DNA from: Panicum virgatum
Lineage: Eukaryota; Streptophyta; Magnoliopsida; Poales; Poaceae
DNA length: 64,000 nucleotides
Assembly: GCF_016808335.1 (NCBI RefSeq)
Contig: NC_053149.1
Coordinates: 25,953,238-26,017,237, forward strand
Direction of reading: 5' to 3'
Shown: piece after piece, positions 43,738 through 55,081 of the stretch
Layout: each line of letters opens with the position of its first letter
Numbering within the stretch: the first letter of the stretch is position 1
Position numbers and translations under genes: made by a program
The notes under the pieces: model-generated
What the model saw: the letters and a program-made list of their open reading frames with translations, nothing else
Told to the model about the DNA's origin: nothing
Database searches by the model: none

Positions 43738-43755
43738 AAGAATCAATCGGCTGCC

Positions 43756-46108
43756 ATGGCCGGTAAAATTCCTAAACCTAGTGATGTTGATGCCGCCAAC
43801 ATCAAAAGGCCGACTGTTCAGCAACTTTCGGCCGAACATCAGAAGGCTCTTGATGACATCCAAAAGAAGATCAGAGAGGAGAAGGAGAAGGAGATCCAGA
43901 AGCTGGAGGAAGAAGCCATGAAGCAGTACATCTCACACTTCTCCATCGACCGTCAAGGCAAGGTCACACCGGGTGCCGCCTTCGATGCTTCCCAGTTTGA
44001 GGTACAATTCAATGAGAACGAACAGCCTGCTCTTACTTCAGAAATCGCTAATGCTGTAGATCATGTTGTTTATTCTCATGTTAATAATAAGTTGGAATTT
44101 ATTGGTCAAAATATTCATAATATATTTGATGATCGCTTTAGCCGAATAGAATCACATCTTGGTATGAAGCCTATCGGTAGTAATAATAATGCATCTACAT
44201 CTAATACCGATAAGGCAATGAATGATTCGGCTAACTGCAAAACTGCAACTAATGCTTTAGTAATTAATTCGGCTAACCAGCGTAACCGAAATAATTATAA
44301 TTCAGCACCTCATGCAAATGTACCACATGGGGCAGCAAGTTCGATGCAGCATTCTACGCCGCCAAAGTTTGCTCAACATTATGGCACAGCTAATCGGCCT
44401 GTGGCCGATGATTTTGGATCCGGCAGTACTAAAGATGAAGTGATTAAAATCTTTAGACAAACCTTTGGTATAGATCCAAAAGGAAGATGCCGATCCTATA
44501 AAAAATTATACCCTGAAGAATATGAGCATGTTGCATATCTACAGGGTTTTAAAATTCCTGAATTTGTTAAATTCATCGGTGATGACAGTAAAACTACATT
44601 AGAGCATATCGGCCAATTTATTATACAATGTAGTGAAGCTAGAACTAGTGATATTATAAATTGAGGTTGTTTCCTTTATCTCTATCGGGTGATGCATTTT
44701 CTCGGTTTATTTCATTGCCACCCAATTCAGTTCGCACATGGGCCGATTTAGAGCAAAAATTCCATGATTATTTCTTTAGTGGTGAAACTGAATTGAAATT
44801 GTCACATCTTACATCGGTTAAGCAAAAAATATATGAAGGTGTTGCTGAATATATTAGAAGATTTAGAGATATTAGAAACCGATGCTATAGTTTGACAATT
44901 TCTGATAGAGATTTGGCGGATCTAGCTTTTGCTGGTTTACCTGATTTTCATAAAGAGAAGCTAGATGGACAAGAATTTCTAGATGTTAGTTAAGTTTTGC
45001 AAAAGGCTCTGGCTAATCAAAGCCGAACCAAAGAAGCTTTGCAAAAATCCAATGGAAAGTATAATCATCCTGTTTATGTTCTTGGTTGTGAATCAAACTA
45101 TTCGGACGATGAAGACAATAATGTTTATGCTGTTGAATTTACTTGGCCTTCTAATAATAAATCTTGCACTTGCGGTTCTCTCAAGCCGATTCAGAAAAAT
45201 TGGCAAGATAATATTAAGTTTACTTTTGATGTGTCCAAATGTGATCGCATATTTGATGAGTGAAATAAATTAGGACACATCAAATTGTCTCATGCTATTC
45301 CACCGCTTGAGGAATTAAAGCGGTGTGTTTATTGCAAGTGGCACAATTCATTCTGTCATGCAACCAATGATTGCAATGTGTTTAGAAGGCAAATTCAATT
45401 GGCCGTTAATGAAGGACGATTTGTTGTTCCACAAATGCAAATTGATAAGAATCCTTTCCCTGTGCATACTGTTGATTTACAGAATACTAAGGTTTTAATT
45501 CGGCCAAGCCAAGCCGAATCAACAAAGGGGAAAATGTGATCATTGGTGAACCAAGATCTGAACAGGTCAAGAAAGTCACAGAGAAGAAATCCCTTGAAGC
45601 TTCATCAGAAGATTCAACGCTCGGGGGGCAAGAATAGAAGAAGGGCGCCAGGTCTGTACAGACCGGTCCGACCGGTCCCTCTGGGAGTTCTGGAAAAAAT
45701 TCCAAAAACAACAAGGAGAAAAGAAGGCCGAGTTTCAAGCAACTCTTGGCCAAGTATGAAGAGAAGGTAACTACTCAGAAACAGAAGAAGCGACCAGATC
45801 AAGCTAAAGGTACAAGTCCATCATCAGAACATTGTGAGCAATCGGCTTCTTATGTGCAACAAGGTAATAATACGTTTGCGCCATATTCATTTGGTGGGCC
45901 GGTTGCTCCATGGTTCTGGTCGTATCCTTACTATTACACACCTATGGATTATAGTAGAATGTATATGTATCCATATTTTATTCAATATTCTTCTATATAT
46001 CCAAGTCATGGTACCTCTCAAAGACTGATTGTTGCTAGCAATAATCTGGTCAAAGGCGAACCTGATTGCAGCAAGGAGGGCGAGAAGGACATGAAGCAAG
46101 ACAACTAG
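43756..46108 (+). pseudogene. Element I gag-like polyprotein
   Basis: The ATG at 43756 starts MAGKIPKPSDVDAANIKRP, followed by a charged coiled-coil stretch with EKEKEIQKLEEEAMKQYISH. An Asn-rich linker and a conserved block (YPEEYEHVAYLQGFKIPEFV) lead to a stop at 44664. The next frame holds the retrotransposon gag core: FPLSLSGDAFSRFISLPPNS, WADLEQKFHDYFFSGETELK and YIRRFRDIRNRCYSLTISDR. Further in-frame pieces include CVYCKWHNSFCHATNDC, a Cys/His cluster that may be the nucleocapsid zinc site, and a Tyr-rich tail ending at 46108. Stops and one frame change break it. A short PSGLSHTQKRRLQRMRKES block follows. Confidence 0.8.
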
Positions 46109-46419
46109 TATTTACAGCCGAGGTGGTGTCCCTCAGGCTTATCTCACACTCAGAAGAGAAGGCTGCAGCGGATGCGCAAGGAGTCTATGGAACAACAAGC
46201 GGAGGTTGCACCAGCAAGGTCGGTGACCATGAAGCAGGTATGGAGGCCTAAGCATGTTTTTTCATTATCAGCTTGAAGAAGAAGCAAGATACGGCCGATA
46301 GAATTTATCGCCCTTAGAGCAAAATATGGCCGATGCATGTTTATCATCGCCCTTAGACAATTTTGGTCCAGAGGCTTGTTTTTTGGCATGCTAGCATCAC
46401 CAAAAAATAGGGGGGCTTA
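46109..46419 (+). other. Element I 3' interior and polypurine tract
   Basis: After the gag stop a remnant reads PSGLSHTQKRRLQRMRKESM, a block usually found between gag and protease in larger gypsy elements, so the pol was probably lost here. Two copies of a GGCCGAT...TATC(AT)CGCCCTTAGA word (~46292 and ~46328) follow. AAATAGGGGGGCTTA ends at the 3' LTR. Confidence 0.6.
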
Positions 46420-46979
46420 TGTTGACGACCAAAATTGGCAGACCGGTCTGACCGGTGCCCATAAGCGGTCTGACCGGTCGAACATGTTTCAGGTCCGGCA
46501 AAGCGCCGACCGGTCTGACCGGTGGGTCTGACCAGTCAGACCAGTCTAACTGGAATCCGAGTACAACTAGGACTCTTTGTAGATTTAGATCTGTAATAGG
46601 ATTCCTTGCGGGATAAGTCCACCCCTCCCTATAAATATAAAGGGTCACGACCGATTGAGGGTATCCAATCGATCAAATCAATACAACTTTTACCTTTTTA
46701 TTTTCTCTTGCCCTAGCTTTTCCAATCTACTACTTGCTGTTCCTCCTTCATCTCTATGTCAATTAAGGGCGTTCTAGGTGGCCTACTGACCCTAGAACAA
46801 CCCTACGTGCGCCTGCCCCGAGGAGTCTTCCAAGGCTAACGTTCGTAGGCTTTGTCACTGTTCTGTCGGCGGTGACCGGTCTGACCGCTCCAAGGAACCA
46901 GTCTGACCGGTCTACGCAAGCTCCTCCTTGCGCTGCATGTTCGAGTGCGTTCGTGTGTTGATCCTGAAAGGCGTCAACA
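46420..46979 (+). repeat. 3' LTR of element I
   Basis: This 560-bp LTR is similar throughout to 43138-43712 but lacks about 15 bases near its 3' end (no GTGGCGCCGCAACG). Substitutions are scattered, for example ACCAGTCAGACCAGTC where the 5' LTR has ACCGGTCAGACCGGTC. Confidence 0.9.
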
Positions 46980-46984
46980 GAGTG

Positions 46985-48496
46985 GGACATCAACAACAAT
47001 ACCATGGACGCATACGTTGAAGAAATCAGAAAGCTCGAAAACAAGTTCTCAGGGTTAGATATCCACCACGTCGATCGTGACAACAATGTGGGAGCTGATG
47101 TCCTTTTCAAACTTGGCTCTACTTGAGTAGCTGTTCCATCGGGAGTCTTTGTCCATGAATTTCATCACCCATCAGTCAAGGCACAAAGCCAACAAGTCAC
47201 TGACACGGAGGCCCCTGCCACAGTCAGAGAAGTACTGATGATCGAAGAAGATTAGCGGACTCAGTTTATCGACTTCATCATGGAGTTCAAGCTTCCACCA
47301 CATGTCGATCCTAAAAGCGCTGAAGCTGCCCGCATCATCAGGCGCAGCAAGGGTTTCGTCCTGGTTGGCGACAACCTATACAAGCGCTCCGCTTCGGGCA
47401 TCCTCATGAAGTGTGTTACCCTTGAAGAAGGCAGAGACATTCTCCGAGAAATACATGAAGGAGTTTGTGGCAACCACGCTGCATCAAGGACACTGGTCGG
47501 CAAAGCTTATAGGTCAGGTTTTTTCTATCCAACAGCTATTTCGGATGCAGAAGACCTTGTCAGACGATGCCTTGGTTGCCAATTTTTTTTGGCAAAAAGA
47601 CTCACGTCCCAGCACACAATCTGATAACAATCCCTCCATCATGGCCGTTCGCCTGTTGGAGTTTGGACATGATCGAACCCTTAACCGTCGCTCCAGGAGG
47701 ATTTAATCACGTGCTGGTAGTAGTCGACAAGTTCACCAAGTGGATCGAGTACAAGCCCATTGTCAAGATCTCATCGGACAGAGCAGTGGATTTCATCTCT
47801 GATATTATTTACCGATTCGACTTTCCTCACACCATCATCACAGACCTTGGCTCTAACTTCACGTCACATTCTTTTTGGGATTTCTGTGACAACTCTTGCA
47901 TTGTGGTCAAATACGCTTCAGTAGCTCATCCTCGGCAAACGGTCAAGTTGAGCGCATCAATGGTTTAGTACTCGATGGCTTGAAGAAAAGACTCTACGAT
48001 GCCAACAGCAAGAAAGGTGGCAAGTGGATTCAAGAACTTCCTCACGTAGTCTGGGGGCTGCGAACCCAGCCTAGCAAAGCAACTAATCTCCTTTCTTCCT
48101 CACTTACGGGTCAGAAGCTATACTACCCGCTGATATTATGTGGAAATGTCCAAGAGTAGAAGCCTATCAAGAAGGAGAAGTAGATGAAGCTTGACAACTT
48201 GAGTTAGACTCAGTCGAAGAGGCCAGAATCAATGCCTTAACTTAATCGTCTAGATATCTTCAAGGAGTCAGACGCTATCATGATCGCAATGTCCAGCAAA
48301 GATCCTTCAACGTGGGAGATCTAGTACTACGCAGGATTCAGGATGAGACAGGACTGCACAAGTTAAATTCTAGATGGGAGGGTCCATTCATCGTTACCAA
48401 GGTTACAAGACCAGGATCATACAGAATCACTGATGCAGATGGCAATGAGGTACCGAATTCCTAGAACATCGAGCACTTGTGCAAGTTTTATCCTTG
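46985..48496 (+). pseudogene. Element F second RNase H end and integrase
   Basis: RNase H ends HHVDRDNNVGADVLFKLGST. After stops at 47125 and 47254 the integrase zinc domain reads EIHEGVCGNHAASRTLVGKA, GFFYPTAISDAEDLVRRCLG, C. An extra T in a run of eight (47583-47590) shifts the frame. The core continues WPFACWSLDMIEPLTVAPGG (the first Asp is visible), VVVDKFTKWIEYKP, HTIITDLGSNFTSHSFWDFC with the second Asp, then a small deletion and NGQVERINGLVLDGLKKRLY with the Glu. The C-terminal part has GDLVLRRIQDETGLHKLNSR, WEGPFIVTKVTRPGSYRITD and ends CKFYP TGA. Confidence 0.88.
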
Positions 48497-48679
48497 ATCC
48501 AAGCAATCTAGTGTTGTCAGTTGATTTCTTTAATAAAGAAAGGGACTTTAACGGCATATTGACTACATTAAAGGCAATCTCTCTGTCTGACAGCATCATC
48601 AGTTCAGGATAGCTTACACAGTTTTCCATCAGGAAAACTACACAAGCCACATCCTTGTCCTTAATATAAGGGCGCAACC

Positions 48680-49225
48680 TACTCGCCTAGCTCGGGAAAG
48701 TGTTTGGATACCTTTACTAGTTGTCCATCTTGGGTAACTCGACGGAGTTCATCCAAACATGTCAACTATGAGGAACTCCAGCCTTGTTGTAAAGGCAAAA
48801 CTACTCGCTTGCTCGAGTACGTTAAGGATACTACTATGTTTTGTCCATCTTGGGCAACCCGACGGGGTTCGGCCTAATAGGTCAATCTTAGTAGTTACTC
48901 CAGTCTACAAGTTAGACACCTTACTCGCCTTGCTCGAGTTAGTTTCAGATATCTTTCTGGCATTTACATCTTGGATAACCCGACGGGGTTCATACCTAAT
49001 AGTTTTGCCTTAAGGATTACTCCAGTCCTTGGTTAAAGGACACCTTACTCGCCATGCTCGAGTAAGCTTTGGATATCCCTTTGACATTTACGTCTCAGGC
49101 AACCCAACGGGGTTCGTACCTAACAGTTTTGTCTTGTGGATTAATCCAGACTTTGACTGGGATACACTACTCACTTGCTCGAGTAGTTTAGAGATACCTT
49201 TACAAGTTTACTTACTTGGGTATTC
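48680..49225 (+). repeat. ~121-bp tandem repeat in element F 3' UTR, four copies plus a partial
   Basis: Landmark words recur in the same order: ACTCGC(C/T)TGCTCGAGTA, then TGGATA(C/T)C, then CATCTTGGGCAACCCGACGG, then GGTTC..ACCTAA(T/C)AG. GACGG(A/G)GTTC (or AACGGGGTTC) starts at 48741, 48861, 48982 and 49105, giving spacings of 120, 121 and 123. A weaker fifth unit begins near 49190. It lies between the pol stop and the antisense ORF. Confidence 0.88.
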
Positions 49226-49356
49226 TACTCGCTTGTTCAATTAGTTCATATCTATCATGCGGTATCAGATCATGCTTCTGAAGGCACACCAATAGAAAAC
49301 AAATTATGAACAATGACAAGAACTCAATGAAGATTATAAGAGTTGTTATAAGAAGT

Positions 49357-51686
49357 TTACTCTGCCATGTTCTTCAGAATTTCCTCGGCAATCACTTCTG
49401 ATTCTTTATAATAGTCCCGGAATTTCTCATCAGAACAATTGGGAGCTATTCCTTTAGATATGGGAGCTAAATTGAAGTGAGGCAAGTAAGACTTAACAAC
49501 TCCTATCATGTGAGTCAGATAATTCTTGGATGTAGCCGTCATGACATCAAAAATCTTCTGGGGAGCTTCTTCTAAACGCTCCACCAGAGACTTGCTATTT
49601 GACGACCCCTCTTCAGCATCAATTGTCTCCACAAGGACTTGAGCTGCTGCAACTAGTCGAGTATGGTTTTCTGGAGAACCTGATGAAAGGCTATTTCAGT
49701 AATCATTATTGACAAAGCAAAATCAAGGAAAAAGATCGAGTACTTACAGGCTTGGGCAGTCTGCAATTGCTGTTGGAGCCTGGAATTTTCTTCCTGCAGC
49801 TTTGATCTTTCTTCTTCAAGGTTCTTGATTTGCCGCTTCATGTCACAAACCTCCAGATGATGCTGCTGACTTGCTTCATATAGTTTGTTCCGAGCAGCAA
49901 GGGCTTCATCCAGTCATTTGGCAATCATGGCTTTCTGCTCCTCCAAAATCTTTCAGTTGTCCATAGTCTTATACAGAGCATGAGACTTAAGGAAAGACCG
50001 AATGGCTACATCCTGTAACATACAAGGCAAGTCTGGTTAGCCATCAACAACTATTCGACGAAGACAAGTAACGGCAGAAGGCTCACCTTGGTAAATTTAA
50101 AGCTCCACTGCATATAATCTGCAAGTTTCTTCATATTGTCTAGAGACAACAGTGGATCATCAAATAGTTCTATTCCCAATTCCTCCTGGTTTGATTGAGG
50201 CATAGACTGGAAGGGTACCAGTCAAACGGAAGGACCTTTCGACCCTTCAGCCCCACTACTTCCAGACCCACCAGCATTGGAGGCTCCTTCAGCAGCCGCA
50301 GGAGTATGTTCAGGTGCTTCAGGGTTTGGCTCGCTTGGTTTTTCAGCTATGTCTGCACTTGGCAAACTGGCAGCTGGGGTTTTGATTAACCCAATTACAG
50401 GTGACTCGGGGGCTGATCGACTAGTTCCCTCCGAACCACTCGACACCCAGTTGCGGAAGTCTTGAACTTGATCTTTTTCATGTGCCGGAAGATATTGGAT
50501 CCTAGACAAGCAAAGATTCTAAATAAAAGCTGAGGCAAAAAGGATATAATCAATAGAATATTATATACTTACTAGCCAGCATCAAGACGAGGAGCTTTCC
50601 TCTGCAACAAAGATCTGGGAGTCACCTTCTATTTCTTGCTGTCACTAGAGTTAGCATATTCAGAAGTCGGAGGCATACAATACCAGGTTTTATAATTTTT
50701 CTGCAGAAGGAAGCTAAGAATTTGTCAGAAGATAAAAAATGGTTAACTATAAGTACTCGACATGGTTTTCACAACACGTACCTAGGCTTTCTCGGGAGGA
50801 TTTTGTGCCCAGAAGAGAATAGGAAGTGTCAAAGACTTATCGAAATTGTCGAGTACTCTGCAGCACCTCTTGACTGCTTCAGATTAAGACATTGGCTCTG
50901 GAGACATCCTGGTGGGATCTTGTATGCCTTCATATCTGAAGGAAGGATGCTTTCGCAGCTGGAGAGGTTGCACCCGGTGACTAACAAATGAGAAGACCAC
51001 ATGATCTCCAGTGATTCCTTTGCTTTTAACAGTGGCAATAACACGAAGAATGGCTTCGACTTACCGGCCACAGGGTCCTTTCCTCGACCAATTCTCCTGG
51101 ACTTGGGAGGGTGCCAGCATCCCTTTCTGGAAGTGGGGATTCAAAGTTCCCAATATGGAACCAGAACTTTTTCCATTCGGCTCCTTTTCCCGCCGGATCA
51201 TAAGCCAAGTACTCGTCTCAGCTCTCAGGACGGTGTACCAATTCACATCCCCCGACGACGGCAGGATTGGTGGCATTAGGGATCGGAACAAGGAAGAAGA
51301 AATGTTGAAAAAGGTGGAAATGAGGAAGAATCCCAAGGAACGCTTCACAAAAGTGAGTAAAAATGGAAAGATGCAAGATGGATTGGGGAGTAAGATGGTG
51401 TAATTGGATCCCCCAATACTGAAGCAGTCTATAGAAAAAATTCTAACACGGGAAGGGTGAGGCCACGTTCTACAAAATCGCGGAACATAACGGTCTCAAG
51501 GGTACCTTCCATGGGTTAATCTTCTCCTTCACCAGTGCACCACTGGCTCACACCTTGCTCTTGGAGGAGACCCATATGCTCCAACTCCTGGACCAATGAT
51601 TTGGACATCTTGCTTTTGCGCCAACCCGTAGACATATTGGCGATGGTTTCCTCTTCAACCTTGGATTTGTTCTTCTTGGGAGCCAT
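49357..51686 (-). pseudogene. Element F antisense spliced ORF with Transposase_28-like N-terminus
   Basis: On the minus strand the ATG is at 51684-51686: MAPKKNKSKVEEETIANMST, then a block with FRDFVERGLTLPVLEFFYRL, YWGIQLHHLTPQSILHLSIF and FCEAFLGILPHFHLFQHFFF. This matches the 'putative gypsy type transposon' domain (Transposase_28, PF04195, by memory). Later exons carry RIQYLPAHEKDQVQDFRNWV, a Pro/Ala/Ser-rich linker, and a coiled coil (NLEEERSKLQEENSRLQQQL), ending KNMAE TGA/TAA at 49357. Clean introns are 49680-49747 (GTAAGT...CATCAG) and 50013-50086 (GTGAGC...TTACAG). A TAA after GEGED and other stops are present. The function is unknown. Confidence 0.75.
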
Positions 51687-52299
51687 CTCAAAGTCACGAG
51701 TTCAGGTTCAGGGGCTATGAGAGGGGCTTTTGGATTTAGACTGGGGAGAGGAAAATGTGAATCTGAGTTTGACGGCGGCCAGGAGTTCAAAGGGGTAAAA
51801 CCCTCGAAAGTTTTCAACCAGTTTTATATGGCATTTGATGGCAATTTCGTGAATATTTGGGATACCATTTCCTTTTCAGGGAAGTTTTCATTTTTGCCAC
51901 GAGTTTACATTGATTCTTAAATCTAAATGGAGGGATTTAAATTCAAGACTCGGGGGCTGCGGAATATATGTATCAGAGATTTGTTTTTCAATTTTTTTGA
52001 AAAATAAAGAAGAAGAAAAAGACTGAAGTGACCCTCAGCCTGATTCTGCGATTCAACCTAAGGCTCAGGGGCTACTCCATATGGAGCGCGAGTACTTCGC
52101 GCACCATATATGATCAAGATTTTGGGGCTTGAGCACCTCACAGCCTCGAGGCAAGCGAAAGTACTCGGAGGACAACTCGACGTATCTGAAGGAAGGACCA
52201 GAAGCAACCAGAGGGATGTTCTGACTACTTGAAGTACTCGAAGACGCCCAGCCAAGTACTCGACGCCTGCAGGACTCGGCTACGAAGAGCTCAGGGGCT
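51687..52299 (+). other. Element F 3' end: leader of the antisense ORF and polypurine tract
   Basis: No plus-strand gene is seen. The stretch upstream of the antisense ATG (in its own direction) would hold its promoter. GAAGAGCTCAGGGGCT at 52284-52299 abuts the 3' LTR and serves as the polypurine tract. Several (CT)CAGGGGCT words recur at 51706, 51950 and 52066. Confidence 0.55.
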
Positions 52300-52714
52300 T
52301 GTCAGAACCAGGGCAGCGGGACTGCTCACAAGCGTAGAATGTTCTAGAGTAAGGGTTAGTTCATGGATGTACCTTACCTCTTTTGTAACTACCCAAATAG
52401 GCGTAGAACTAGCTGCGGTACAAGGAAACTACCCGATCGTGTTGTAGTATGAATCCAATTGTACTCAGCTAGGACTTTCCATATAACCCTATCCCCCCGG
52501 ATATATAAGGGCGGGCAGGGACCCCCTGAAAACACATCAACACCTAAGGCAATACAAACCACCACACAGGACGTAGGGTATTACGCACCTTGTGGCCCGA
52601 ACCTGTCTAAATCTTTGTGTTCCTTGCACCATCGAGTTCCAGAGCCGTCGATCCCTACCTACAAACCTTACTGCTAAGGGTATCCCTGAGCAGGCTTGGC
52701 GGTAAACACCGACA
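52300..52714 (+). repeat. 3' LTR of element F
   Basis: TGTCAGAACCAGGG...AAACACCGACA, 415 bp, followed by the duplication CGATG. The body is collinear with the 5' LTR apart from the ~22-base difference and scattered substitutions. Confidence 0.9.
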
Positions 52715-52719
52715 CGATG

Positions 52720-53304
52720 TGCCTCGGGTAATTTGGTCTTCCATCCCTTCCCCATGGCATTTACGGTCTTTTGTAGAATGTTCTCAATTTGCTTGTTAGA
52801 CGTTTCTGCCTGACAACTTGTTTGGGGATGGTATGGAGTAGCAACCCAGTGGTCTACTCCAAGTTCGCTGAGGCACTTCTAGAAGGTTTTATCGATGAAG
52901 TGTGAACCTCCATCGCTAATCACGACTGGTGGAACTCCAAAGCACGTGAATATTGTTTCCTGGAACATTCTTTTGGACCTCCTTGAGTCGGCCGCAACAC
53001 AAGGAAGTGCTTCTACGCATTTGGACATGTAGTCCATAGCCACCAAGATGTATTCGCACTGCTTTGACATAGAGAAGGGACCATAAAGTCGACTCCCCAT
53101 ACGTCGAAAATTTCCACTTGAAGGTTGCTCTTCAAGGGCATAGCATCTCGGGAATTGATATTCCTGTGCTTTTGACATCTTGGGCAATGCCGGACAAATT
53201 CTTTGGTGTCTCCATACATGTTTGGCTAGAAGAAACCACTCTGCCAAACTTTTGCATGGGTACGGAATGCTCCGTAGTGTCCTCCATAAGGCGAGGAGTG
53301 ACAA
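52720..53304 (-). pseudogene. Element H integrase, zinc domain and core
   Basis: This reads [20 protein letters not shown] and PNMYGDTKEFVRHCPRCQKH (the HHCC zinc site), then VEIFDVWGVDFM with the first Asp. After a frame change: YILVAMDYMSKCVEALP, CFGVPPVVISDGGSHFIDKT with the second Asp, a stop, then HWVATPYHPQTSCQAETSNK, where the catalytic Glu is kept (AETSN). It ends GKGWKTKLPEAH at F's target site. Confidence 0.88.
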
Positions 53305-54887
53305 TGCTCAATAATCCTCCGGGTCTCACAAAGCGGGACACAGCGACGAAGTAGACCATCATCACAGACCTTAAACAAATAGGGGTCGTCCCAAAGGTTG
53401 AATCTACTGAGGTGAATTAGCCTCTTCTTGTCTTCTCCTGGAGGTATGTATCCGGTAACCATAAAGTTCACTAGGTTAGCGTACCATGGACTGGACGTGG
53501 TGACCTTCAGGAGAGTATCATCTCTCAGATAGTCGTTGATCGGAAGATCCGACCCTAGGATTTGCATCCGGGAGAGATGATCAACCACACAATTATCTGC
53601 TCCTTTCTTGTCTCTAATTTCAAGATCGAACTCTTGAAGGAGCAGAATCCAACGGATGAGTCGTGGCTTAGCATCCTTCTTGGTGAGTAGGTACTTAAGT
53701 GCAGCGTGATCCGTGTACACTATCACTTTAGCACCAACCAAGTAGGACTTGAACTTGTCCATGGCAAAGACCACGGCCAAAAGTTCCATCTCCGTTGTGG
53801 CATAGTTAAGCTAGGGGCCGGTCAGTGTCTTACTGTCATAAGATATAGCATAGTGTTGCTTATCCTTGCACTGACCGAGCACTGCTCTGACGGCATGGTC
53901 ACTAGCATCGCACATGATCTCGAAAGAAAGGCTCTAATTGGGGGGTTGTATGATGGGTGCAGTAACAAGTGCCTTCTTGAGGGTGTAGAAGGCTAGGAGG
54001 CAATCGTCATCAAAGTTGAAAGGGGCATCCTTGGCAAGGAGATTTGTCAAGGGTCAGGCTATACGGGAGAAATCCTTGATAAATCTCTGGTAAAAGCCAG
54101 CGCGGCCCAGAAAACTTCTCACCCCTTTGACATTTGTCGGGGGTGGCAATTGCTCGATCACCTCTATCTTTGCCCGATCCACTTCTATCCCTCTTTCGGA
54201 CACTCTATGTCCGAGGGCAATCCCCTCTCTGACCATGAAATGGCACTTTTCCCAGTTAAGGACCAAGTGCGTGTCTTGACATCTCTTGAGAACTTTGCCC
54301 AAATTCTCAAGGCATTCGTCAAAGCTCTTTCCATAGACCAAGAAATCATCCATGAAAACTTCCATGATGTTCTCGATCAAGTCAGAGAAGATCGCCATCA
54401 CACACTGCTGAAAAGAAGCGGGTGCGTTGCAGAGACCAAAAGACATTCGCCAATAGGCGAACGTGCCGCATGGGCAGGTGAAGGTAGTCTTATTCTGGTC
54501 ATCAGGATGGATAGGGATCTGATGATAGCCAGAATAGCCATCGAGGTAACATAAATAGGAATGCTTGACCAACCGTTCAAGCATTTCCTCAATGAAGGGC
54601 AGTGGGAAGTGATCTTTCCGGGTAGCTTTGTTAAGCATCCAGTAGTCGATGCACATTCACCAACCAGTAACGGTCCTCTGAGGTATGAGCTCATTTCTCT
54701 CGTTCTGGACCACTGTCATGCCTCCCTTCTTTGGAACTACTTGAACTAGGCTAACCCATTCACTATCTTGCACGGGGTATATGATACCTGCATGCAGTAA
54801 TTTCAGAACCTCCTTCTTGACTACCTCCCTCATCGCATCATTAAGCTGCCGTTGATGCTCTCTCGACGGCTTATGGTCTGGTTCCAT
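53305..54887 (-). pseudogene. Element H reverse transcriptase and RNase H
   Basis: From the right: MEPDHKPSREHQRQLNDAMR, EVLKLLHAGIIYPVQDSEWV, then after a stop MCIDYWMLNKATRKDHFPLP, HSYLCYLDGYSGYHQIPIHP, MSFGLCNAPASFQQCVMAIF and the catalytic FMDDFLVYGKSFDECLENLG. RNase H has [60 protein letters not shown] and [11 protein letters not shown]. The FMDDF box and DAKPRLIRW are Athila-like. In-frame stops occur near 54056, 53935 and 53813, but no large deletion. Confidence 0.9.
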
Positions 54888-55081
54888 AGGGATGCGATGG
54901 GTACACAGCTTGGGTCTAATCCCCTTTAAGTTCTACAGAGAGTACCCGATGACGGATCGGCACTTCTATAGAGCTGCAACGAGCTGCCGAGTCTCACTCT
55001 CTGTCATCTTGTCACTGATGACGACTGGCGTGGCTCTGTTGTTGTGAAGAAAGGCATACTTCAATCCAAGAGGTAGCGGCT
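54888..55081 (-). pseudogene. Element H RT-upstream linker, cut by G
   Basis: KPLPLGLKYAFLHNNRATPV, VISDKMTESETRQLVAAL, a stop, KCRSVIGYSL, a stop, NLKGIRPKLCTHRI. This is the Athila protease-RT linker ('LP.GL+YAFL...ALG(Y)S..I.GI.P..CTHRI'). It is interrupted at the KPLP codons by element G's LTR at 55082. Confidence 0.8.

Larger units (their letters stand above)
43138..46979 (+). mobile_element. Element I: gag-only non-autonomous LTR retrotransposon
   Basis: LTRs lie at 43138-43712 and 46420-46979 with TGTTGACG...CGTCAACA ends and the duplication GAGTG at 43133-43137 and 46980-46984. The interior has a primer-site candidate, one gag-like ORF series and a polypurine tract (AAATAGGGGGGCTTA) before the 3' LTR. 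No protease, RT, RNase H or integrase motif is found in 2.7 kb of interior. Excising it and one GAGTG restores F's RNase H frame. Confidence 0.92.
37963..52714 (+). mobile_element. Element F: Tat-lineage gypsy element, full length, with element I inside
   Basis: LTRs lie at 37963-38355 and 52300-52714 with TGTCAG...CCGACA ends. The target duplication is CAATG at 37958-37962 and CGATG at 52715-52719; H's reading frame shows that CAATG is the original. Order is LTR, primer site, gag-PR, RT-RNase H, second RNase H (split by I), integrase, tandem-repeat 3' UTR, antisense spliced ORF, polypurine tract, LTR. Several stops and frameshifts mean it is not autonomous. Confidence 0.92.
34960..55081 (-). 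mobile_element. Element H: Athila-like gypsy element, split by F and cut by G
   Basis: Two pieces, 52720-55081 and 34960-37962, join in frame across F: integrase KLPEAH(R/W) continues [20 protein letters not shown]. Order on the minus strand is RT, RNase H, integrase, downstream ORF, long AT-rich 3' region. Gag, protease and 5' LTR would lie beyond G, outside the window. No 3' LTR is recognisable and the left boundary near 34960 against B is approximate. Confidence 0.8.
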
